Positions 6,673 through 11,886 of a stretch of 15,135 nucleotides of DNA are shown here, piece after piece (position 1 is the first letter of the stretch; each line of letters begins with the position of its first letter). The stretch is from JAEZFI01 sp044508215. GTDB taxonomy: Bacteria > Actinomycetota > Acidimicrobiia > Acidimicrobiales > Microtrichaceae. The translations under genes and the position numbers were made by a program. The notes below the pieces were generated by a model, which did no database searches, was not told where the DNA came from, and saw nothing but the letters and a program-made list of their open reading frames with translations. The stretch is from contig JBIQID010000074.1 in assembly GCA_044508215.1 (NCBI GenBank), positions 1 through 15,135 of the forward strand, in the 5' to 3' direction.

Positions 6673-7644
6673 TCAGGGGACGAGGACGGCCTTGCCGATC
6701 ACCCGCCGCTCGAGCAGGTCCCGGATCGCCGTGCCGGCGTCCTCGAGCCGGTACTCGGTGGGCTCGATCGGGGAGAGGGCGCCTTCGGCGACCAGGCGCA
6801 GGACGTCGTTGAGGAGACGTGCGTTCGCGGCCGGATCGCCGAGCGCCCACGCACCCCAGTCCACGCCGATCACACGACGGTTCCGGAGCAGGATCTGGTT
6901 GGCCGGCAGCGACGGGATGGTGCCCGACGCGAACCCCACCACGAGCAGGCGGCCGTCCTCACGGAGCGACCGCAGGGCCTGTTCGGTGAGCGGCCCGCCC
7001 ACCGGGTCGATCGCCACGTCGATGCCGCCGCCGGACAGCGCCCGTGCCGAGTCCTTCACGGGTCCGCCGGCTGGATCGATGGTGGCGGTGGCGCCACGTT
7101 CCTCGCAGAGCGCTCGCTTCTCGGGAGTGGATGCCACGGCGATGACGTTGGCCCCGAGGGCACGGCCCACGTCGATCGACGCGAGCCCCACCCCGCCGGC
7201 CCCTCCCAGCACGAGCAGCCACTCGCCCTCCTGGATGGAGGCGCGGCGCTGCAGGGCGAACCAGGCCGTGCAGTAGCTCTGGCCGAGCGCGGCGGCCGTG
7301 CGGAGGTCCACACCGTCGGGCACCCGGGCGAGCTGCGACGGCCGCACCACGACCTCCTCGGCGAACGCGCCCAGGCCCGTGCTGGCGATCACCCGGTCGG
7401 CGAGCGACCAGCCGTTCACGTCGGAGCCGACCTCCACGATCGTCCCCGCCAGCTCGGAGCCCGGCACGAACGGGGGCTCGGGCTTGATCTGGTAGAGGCC
7501 TTGCACGAAGAGCCCGTCCACGTAGTTCAGGCCCGCGGCGGCGACTCGGACGCGGACCTGGTCGGGTCCGCACGTCGGCGTCGGGCGCTCCTCGACGATC
7601 AGGTCCTCGGGAGGGGCGAGCTGGGCGCAGACGACGGCACGCAT
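6673..7644 (-). CDS. Zinc-free NAD(P)H:quinone oxidoreductase-like MDR protein
   Basis: This is a cytoplasmic oxidoreductase of the medium-chain dehydrogenase/reductase superfamily, 323 residues. The N-terminal GroES-like domain has AAAGLNYVDGLF (35-46) and PFVPGSELAGTIVEVG (58-73), typical of the quinone oxidoreductase and enoyl-reductase-like branch. The Rossmann motif GGAGGVG is at 147-153, and IDPVGG and the RNRRVIGVDWGAW block follow. The zinc-binding cysteines and histidine of alcohol dehydrogenases are absent, so it should use NADPH to reduce a quinone or an activated double bond. The substrate is not readable. It lies 46 bp upstream of the peroxidase on the same strand. Both appear to have their own -10 elements. 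Confidence 0.88.
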   Translation of the reverse strand: MRAVVCAQLAPPEDLIVEERPTPTCGPDQVRVRVAAAGLNYVDGLFVQGLYQIKPEPPFVPGSELAGTIVEVGSDVNGWSLADRVIASTGLGAFAEEVVVRPSQLARVPDGVDLRTAAALGQSYCTAWFALQRRASIQEGEWLLVLGGAGGVGLASIDVGRALGANVIAVASTPEKRALCEERGATATIDPAGGPVKDSARALSGGGIDVAIDPVGGPLTEQALRSLREDGRLLVVGFASGTIPSLPANQILLRNRRVIGVDWGAWALGDPAANARLLNDVLRLVAEGALSPIEPTEYRLEDAGTAIRDLLERRVIGKAVLVP

Positions 7645-7651
7645 GGCCGAG

Positions 7652-7657
7652 AGGCTA
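7652..7657 (-). promoter_or_regulatory. Candidate -10 element of the quinone oxidoreductase gene (leaderless)
   Basis: On the minus strand TAGCCT (TANNNT) ends 7 nt before the ATG at 7644, with no Shine-Dalgarno between. The geometry matches the peroxidase gene. Any -35 region would fall inside gap 3. Confidence 0.45.
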
Positions 7658-7661
7658 CCGA

Positions 7662-7761
7662 NNNNNNNNNNNNNNNNNNNNNNNNNNNNNNNNNNNNNNN
7701 NNNNNNNNNNNNNNNNNNNNNNNNNNNNNNNNNNNNNNNNNNNNNNNNNNNNNNNNNNNNN
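7662..7761. other. Assembly gap 3 (100 N)
   Basis: This 100-N placeholder lies in the divergent intergenic region between the quinone oxidoreductase and TM2 genes. Its right edge abuts a repeat array, the likely reason the assembly broke. The array may continue into the gap with more copies. Confidence 0.97.
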
Positions 7762-7950
7762 CCGGATCGGGACAGGTTGAAGTTGTCCGGATTGGGGCGA
7801 TCCCTGCGTCCGGATCGGGACTGGTTCAAGTTGTCCGCATCCGGCCGTGGCGGTGGCGGGATCGGGACAGGTTGGAGTTGTCCGGTTGTGGGCGATCCCC
7901 GCGTCCGGATCGGGACTGGTTCAAGCTGTCCGCATCCGGCGGGGTGGCGG
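7762..7950. repeat. Alternating A-B-A-B palindromic repeat array
   Basis: Four units of about 45-50 bp alternate between two types, giving two copies of a roughly 95-bp higher-order repeat. Type A (about 7762-7808 and 7859-7903) has GGGACAGGTTG(A/G)AGTTGTCCGG then a variant of GGGCGATCCC. Type B (about 7809-7858 and 7904-7950) has GGGACTGGTTCAAG and GTCCGCATCCGG. Unit B at 7810-7844 forms a hairpin: arm CCGGATCGGGAC (7810-7821) pairs with GTCCGCATCCGG (7833-7844) at 10 of 12 positions around an 11-nt loop. Unit A has a shorter GGACA/TGTCC stem. The array fills the space between gap 3 and the TM2 gene and has no coding character. Confidence 0.85.
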
Positions 7951-7966
7951 GTGCAAAGATGGCGGC

Positions 7967-8410
7967 ATGAGCGACGAGCCGTCTTCCTCCCCGTCAACGC
8001 CCCCCGGCTGGTACCCCGACGGCCAGGGTGGCCAGCGCTGGTGGGACGGCACCCAGTGGGGCGAGGCCGCGCCGGCGGCAACCCCGATGGCTCCGTCGAT
8101 GGCGCCGCCCGCCCCGCCGTGGGGCACGTGGACGTGGGCCGACGGCTCGCCGATCGACGTGGCCTCGCTGCCGCCGTACGAGCAGAACAAGAAGCTCGTC
8201 GCCGGCCTGCTCGGGATCTTCCTGGGCGGCTTCGGGGTCCACAAGTTCGTGCTCGGTTACACGAACGAGGGGATCATCCAGATCGTGGCGACCGTGCTCA
8301 CGTGCGGCATCGCGTCGCTCCTCGCGCTGGTCGAGGGGATCATCTACCTCACGAAGTCGGACCAGGAGTTCTACTGGACCTACGTCGCCGGCCGTAAGGG
8401 CTGGTTCTAG
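7967..8410 (+). CDS. DUF2510/TM2 domain membrane protein
   Basis: This small membrane protein has 147 residues. Residues about 12-32 (PPGWYPDGQGGQRWWDGTQW) match the DUF2510 motif, a short Trp-rich module on actinobacterial membrane proteins. A Pro/Ala/Met-rich linker follows, then a TM2 domain at 74-130 with two membrane helices. Its hallmark FLGGFGVHKFVLGY is followed by NEGIIQI. The function of such proteins is not established. The frame is open upstream of the ATG through the repeat array, but that stretch is repeat-derived, so the ATG at 7967 is preferred. No Shine-Dalgarno is visible. Confidence 0.88.
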   Translation: MSDEPSSSPSTPPGWYPDGQGGQRWWDGTQWGEAAPAATPMAPSMAPPAPPWGTWTWADGSPIDVASLPPYEQNKKLVAGLLGIFLGGFGVHKFVLGYTNEGIIQIVATVLTCGIASLLALVEGIIYLTKSDQEFYWTYVAGRKGWF

Positions 8411-8421
8411 CTTCCTCTTAA

Positions 8422-8486
8422 GGCCGGGCCAGCTCCGCCTCAGTTCCACTCGCTGCGCTCGCTGCTTCGAGCTCCGCTACCCGGCC
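8422..8486. terminator. Possible bidirectional terminator between convergent genes
   Basis: GGCCGGG (8422-8428) and CCCGGCC (8480-8486) are exact reverse complements, 12 bp after the TM2 stop. Between them is a 9-bp near-tandem repeat, CTCGCTGCG then CTCGCTGCT (8449-8466). There is no T-tract, and the large loop makes a simple intrinsic terminator uncertain. A second inverted pair, CTGAGGC (8514-8520) and GCCTCAG (8565-8571), lies nearer the hydrolase stop. The 157-bp region holds no gene. Confidence 0.35.
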
Positions 8487-8567
8487 CGCCTGCGTCACGC
8501 GACCTCATCGCTTCTGAGGCCTGGGTCGGCTCCGGCTCAACCCTTTGGGGGCGGGCCACGCCGCGCC

Positions 8568-9542
8568 TCAGCTGCCGAAGCGGCGGGAGAGCCAGTCGAC
8601 CAGGACGCCGTTGACCTCGTCGGGGTGCTCCTGCTGCACCCAGTGGCCGGCGCCCGCCACCATGTGCATCTCGAGGTCCTCGATCATCTTGGGCATGCCC
8701 TGCGCCATCCACGGCGGCAGCGCGGGATCCCACTCGGCGGTGATCATCAGGCACGGCACCCCCGGATCCTCGGAGCAGAGGTCGGGGTGCAGCTCGCGGT
8801 TGCGGTCGAGGTTGCGGTACCAGTTGATGCCGCCCCGGAAGCCCGTCCGGGAGAACGTGTCGACGTAGACGTCGAGCTCCTCCTGGGTGGCGACCGGCTC
8901 GCCCGCGATCTTCAGGTCCTCGATGCGGAGGAACGGGTTCATGTCGAGCCGCCCGCCCTTCATCATCCCCTCGACCGCGCCGGACGGATCGACGCCGCCC
9001 ACCATCAGGCGCTCGAACACGAGGCGGACCCGTTCATCGAGGAACGACTCGGCGACGCCGGGCTCCTGGAACCAGAGCATGTACATGCGGTCGCGGTCAC
9101 CGTCGACGAGGCCCTCGAGCGCGGCGGTGCTGGGGAACGCCACCATCGGCGTGCAGATCCCCACGAGGCCCGCCACCCGCTCCGGGTACAGCGTGGGCAT
9201 CGCCCAGATCACCGCGCCGCCCCAGTCGTGGCCAACGAACACGGCCTTCTCGATGCCGAGCGACTCGCACATGCGGTCGATGTCGCCGCAGAGCGCGTCG
9301 ATGTCGTAGGCCTCGATCCGCTCGGGCGCGCTGGACCCGCCGTAGCCCCGCTGGTCGGGGGCCACCGCACGGAAGCCGGCAGCCGCCACCGCGGGGATCT
9401 GGTGCCGCCAGGAGTACGCCAGCTCGGGGAACCCGTGGCAGAACACGACGGCGGGGCCTTCACCCTGGTCGAGCACCGACAGCGTGATGGGGCCGTCGCC
9501 CTGGTCGGGAAGCGTGATGGTGGTGGGCTCGGGAATCGTCAT
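8568..9542 (-). CDS. Alpha/beta hydrolase, epoxide hydrolase-like
   Basis: This cytoplasmic hydrolase of 324 residues probably opens epoxides to diols. HGFP at 36-39 supplies the oxyanion hole. DQRGYGGSSAP (63-73) is the usual second motif. The nucleophile is Asp106 in GHDWGG, followed by the Trp typical of epoxide hydrolases and haloalkane dehalogenases. Acid Asp272 (AEWDPALPP) and base His300 (GAGHWVQQEHP) complete the triad. The cap domain holds YMLWFQEPGVAESF and GGINWYRNLDRN, the regions carrying the two epoxide-activating tyrosines; this favours epoxide hydrolase over dehalogenase. The start is the ATG at 9542. AAGAAT 8 nt upstream on the minus strand is a weak -10-like hexamer. The natural substrate is unknown. 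Confidence 0.9.
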   Translation of the reverse strand: MTIPEPTTITLPDQGDGPITLSVLDQGEGPAVVFCHGFPELAYSWRHQIPAVAAAGFRAVAPDQRGYGGSSAPERIEAYDIDALCGDIDRMCESLGIEKAVFVGHDWGGAVIWAMPTLYPERVAGLVGICTPMVAFPSTAALEGLVDGDRDRMYMLWFQEPGVAESFLDERVRLVFERLMVGGVDPSGAVEGMMKGGRLDMNPFLRIEDLKIAGEPVATQEELDVYVDTFSRTGFRGGINWYRNLDRNRELHPDLCSEDPGVPCLMITAEWDPALPPWMAQGMPKMIEDLEMHMVAGAGHWVQQEHPDEVNGVLVDWLSRRFGS

Positions 9543-9575
9543 CGCCCGTGATTCTTCCTCAACCGCACCGGCGGC

Positions 9576-9597
9576 GCTGCCCGTACGGGGCGGCAGC
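9576..9597 (-). terminator. Hairpin downstream of the PGPGW gene
   Basis: GCTGCC (9576-9581) and GGCAGC (9592-9597) form a 6-bp stem around a 10-nt loop, overlapping the perfect palindrome CCCGTACGGG (9580-9589). It lies just after the stop of the PGPGW gene and before the hydrolase start, both on the minus strand. No T-tract follows, so termination is a weak inference; a regulatory site is an alternative. Confidence 0.35.
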
Positions 9598-9608
9598 CCA
9601 GGAGTCGC

Positions 9609-10082
9609 TCAGCGGGTGACCGAGGTCCAGGTCTGGCCTGCCCACTCGGTGACGTCGTCACCCCACACCATGCTCACCGTCATCGCTGCGGCGACGACCG
9701 CACCCATGGCCGCCCACTGACGGGCGCCGATGCGGCCCTCCTCGGGGATGCCGGGGATGCGACGCCGGATGATCCGCACGGTGCGCGTCGCCCAGGCGTA
9801 GGGGAGCAGCGACAGCCCGGCGATGATGATCAGCCAGCCGGGGCCGGGCAGTGGGAGGGCGATGATGCCCACGATCACCAGCACGAAGCCCGCCACCGTG
9901 CGGAAGAACCGCTGGAACAGCGACTGGGTGATCTCCTCCGCGGTCTCCTCGTGGTGACCGGTGAGGACCTCCGCTTCTCTCGCGGCAGCACGGAGGCGCT
10001 CTCCGAACGAGAACTCGTCCCCGTCGAGGTCGGCCCCCTCCCGGAGATCCCCGTCGCCTCGGCGTTGGTGATCTTCGAGCAT
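9609..10082 (-). CDS. PGPGW family transmembrane protein
   Basis: This 157-residue membrane protein has an N-terminal charged, soluble region (1-60, Asp/Glu/Arg-rich). The pair of hydrophobic stretches FVLVIVGIIALPL and LIIIAGLSLLPYAWA flank PGPGW at 79-83, the motif that names the family of uncharacterised transmembrane proteins. A basic loop RIIRRR follows, and a third helix spans about 123-140. The ATG at 10082 is the first good start; the frame runs further upstream but only through antisense of the neighbouring divergent gene. It is divergent from the unrecognised gene at 10225. The function is unknown. Confidence 0.85.
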   Translation of the reverse strand: MLEDHQRRGDGDLREGADLDGDEFSFGERLRAAAREAEVLTGHHEETAEEITQSLFQRFFRTVAGFVLVIVGIIALPLPGPGWLIIIAGLSLLPYAWATRTVRIIRRRIPGIPEEGRIGARQWAAMGAVVAAAMTVSMVWGDDVTEWAGQTWTSVTR

Positions 10083-10142
10083 GACCGACAGTGTGGCATC
10101 GCCGGACACGCTTCGTGCACGCCGCTCCTGAGGGCGGCCCCA

Positions 10143-10190
10143 GCGCCGCAGCGCGCCGTGCCGCTGGCGCCGCAGCGCGCCGTGCCGCTG
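10143..10190. repeat. 24-bp perfect tandem duplication in a divergent promoter region
   Basis: Two identical 24-bp copies (10143-10166 and 10167-10190) begin GCGCCGCAGCGC and end GTGCCGCTG. They fill part of the 142-bp space between two divergent genes, ending 34 bp before the ATG at 10225. The duplication would change promoter or operator spacing for at least one of the two genes. Confidence 0.85.
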
Positions 10191-10224
10191 GCGCGGCGTC
10201 TCGGTGCTGCACCACGCTGTCGCC

Positions 10225-11373
10225 ATGGCCGCCGCCCCTGCAACGGAGCCCACGTGGGCCCTGTCCCTGACCGTGCCGGAGACCCTCCTCGACGAGTTCG
10301 CTCGCGCTGCGGTCGGTGACGGGATCGAGGTGGCGGAGTTCCGCAACGTCTTCCAGCTGCCGATGATGGGGCCGCTCGAGCTGGCCGTGTCGATGACCAT
10401 CACCGGCGTGAGCTTCGCCATGAAGGCCGAGCACCCCGACGCCCTCCTGGCCACCGTCCGCGCCACCGGCCGCGTCGAGGTGCTGGGCGACTCGCCCATG
10501 CCGGTGCTCCCCGGGGTGGCGCGGGTCCGTGGCGACGTGCTGGTCCGGCCGATCGTCGGGCTGAGCGACGACGGAGGGTTCGTGGCCGTCCTCGACCTCC
10601 CCGCCGGCGAGCTGGTCGCCATGGAGCTGGAGGGCATCGACGGCCTGGAGGCCGACGCCGACGCGCAGGCGCAGCTCAGCCAGATGCTCTTCGCCGCGGT
10701 GGGAGGTGAGCTGTTCGAGGGCCTGGCCGCCAACCTCGGGCAGGTCGGCATCGACCTCGACCCCGAGGAAGCCGACCTGGTCCGTCGCATGGGGGTGCAG
10801 CCCGGCCCGGCCGACCTCACCGTGCACGACGGCCGCCTCGTCCTGGGGCTGCCCGCGGCCGACGGTGTGGTCGGGTCGGCCGAGGAGGTCAGAGCCCGCG
10901 GGAACACCGTCGGGGTGGGCCTCTCCGCCACCGCCCTCGAGGTCCTCACCGTCGCAGCGGCCAGCTCGCAGCTGCCGGGCGTCGTGCCCCTCGAGGTCGA
11001 CCTGGAGACCTCCGCCCGGCGGGTGGGCACCCGTGTCCGCTCCACCCGCCTCGTCGGCTCGCCGCTCCTGCCCGACCTCCGCTCGGCGCTCCGCACCACG
11101 TTGCGTCCGCGCCTGGTGGGCGACCGCATCGAGGTGTCGCTGCGCGAGGCGTGGGTGGAGGTGCCGCACGTGGTTCCCGTGGTGCCCGATGTGGTCAACC
11201 GCTTCAACCGGTTCGTTGGCGGCGCCGTGTCGAGGGCGCAGCTGGCGGTGCGGCTGCCCGCTCGGATCACGGTGCCGGTGCGACCCGAGTCGGACCGTGA
11301 GGTGACCCTCGCCGTCACCGACCTCGAGGTCGACCGCTCGGGTGTCGCCGTGCTCGTCGAGGCCAGCTTCTGA
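10225..11373 (+). CDS. Uncharacterised protein, beta-rich, possible TULIP-like lipid-binding fold
   Basis: I do not recognise this 382-residue protein. It has no signal peptide, membrane segment or cysteine. It is rich in alternating hydrophobic beta-like stretches, with two similar-looking segments: ALSLTVPETLLDEFARAAVG near the N-terminus and GVGLSATALEVLTVAAAS in the second half. A strand followed by an amphipathic helix, repeated in two halves with VRSTRLVGSPLLPDL-type strands, resembles TULIP or BPI-like lipid-binding proteins. This is only an impression. The ATG at 10225 is chosen over the in-frame GTG at 10204 because the residues between are not domain-like and a CACGCT hexamer lies 6 nt before the ATG. 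It is divergent from the PGPGW gene and 51 bp upstream of the peroxiredoxin gene. Confidence 0.75.
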   Translation: MAAAPATEPTWALSLTVPETLLDEFARAAVGDGIEVAEFRNVFQLPMMGPLELAVSMTITGVSFAMKAEHPDALLATVRATGRVEVLGDSPMPVLPGVARVRGDVLVRPIVGLSDDGGFVAVLDLPAGELVAMELEGIDGLEADADAQAQLSQMLFAAVGGELFEGLAANLGQVGIDLDPEEADLVRRMGVQPGPADLTVHDGRLVLGLPAADGVVGSAEEVRARGNTVGVGLSATALEVLTVAAASSQLPGVVPLEVDLETSARRVGTRVRSTRLVGSPLLPDLRSALRTTLRPRLVGDRIEVSLREAWVEVPHVVPVVPDVVNRFNRFVGGAVSRAQLAVRLPARITVPVRPESDREVTLAVTDLEVDRSGVAVLVEASF

Positions 11374-11413
11374 CCGAAGCGCCTCGTTCTGCGAGAGTGT
11401 TGGCCCAGCCGAC

Positions 11414-11422
11414 GGGGGAGGG
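11414..11422 (+). promoter_or_regulatory. Ribosome-binding site of the peroxiredoxin gene
   Basis: The purine run GGGGGAGGG lies 2 nt before the ATG at 11425, with the GGAGG core ending 3 nt away. This is closer than usual but is the clearest Shine-Dalgarno of any non-overlapping complete gene in the window. No alternative in-frame start nearby fits better. Confidence 0.6.
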
Positions 11423-11424
11423 CC

Positions 11425-11886
11425 ATGAAGACCGGCGATCGAGCTCCAGACTTCAACGCTGAGGACCAGCACGGACAGACCGTCCGCTTCTCCGAGCTGC
11501 TGGCCTCGGGGCCCGTGGTGCTGTTCTTCTACCCGAAGGCGATGACCACGGGTTGCACGAAGGAGTCGTGCCACTTCCGTGACCTGGCCGGTGAGTTCGC
11601 CGAGCTCGGTGCGCAGCGGGTCGGCATCTCGGCGGACAGCGTCGAACGGCAGGCCGCCTTCGACGACAAGCACGGCCTCGGCTACCCGCTCCTGTCGGAC
11701 CCCGACCGGTCGATCGCGCAGCTCTTCGGCGTGAAGCGTCCCGGGCCACTGCTCAACAAGCGGGTCACGTTCGTGATCGACCGCGACGGGACGGTGCTCG
11801 AGCGGATCTCCTCCGAGCTCAGCATGGACGTCCACGCCGATCGCGCGCTCGAGGTGCTGCGCGCCGCGGCGGAACGGTCACCGTGA
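11425..11886 (+). CDS. Peroxiredoxin, BCP/PrxQ type
   Basis: This cytoplasmic thiol peroxidase reduces hydrogen peroxide and organic hydroperoxides, usually with thioredoxin as electron donor. The 153-residue thioredoxin-fold protein has the active-site block FFYPKAMTTGCTKESC: Cys44 is peroxidatic and Cys49 fits the resolving cysteine of the C-X4-C PrxQ/BCP subgroup. The conserved Pro and Thr of the PxxxTxxC motif are present (Pro37, Thr41). The length is normal. Its stop overlaps the GTG of the beta-galactosidase gene (GTGA), so the two are probably cotranscribed and translationally coupled, an unexpected pairing. Confidence 0.93.
   Translation: MKTGDRAPDFNAEDQHGQTVRFSELLASGPVVLFFYPKAMTTGCTKESCHFRDLAGEFAELGAQRVGISADSVERQAAFDDKHGLGYPLLSDPDRSIAQLFGVKRPGPLLNKRVTFVIDRDGTVLERISSELSMDVHADRALEVLRAAAERSP

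Larger units (their letters stand above)
7645..7966. other. Gene-free divergent intergenic region
   Basis: This stretch holds the candidate promoter of the quinone oxidoreductase gene (minus strand), gap 3, the A/B palindromic repeat array and the probable promoter of the TM2 gene. AAAGAT at 7955-7960 is a weak -10-like hexamer 6 nt before the TM2 start. No coding region is visible. Confidence 0.7.

Noticed and set aside
7762..7950. CRISPR array
   Set aside because: The units are palindromic and contiguous, alternate in type, and have no unique spacers; no cas gene is present.
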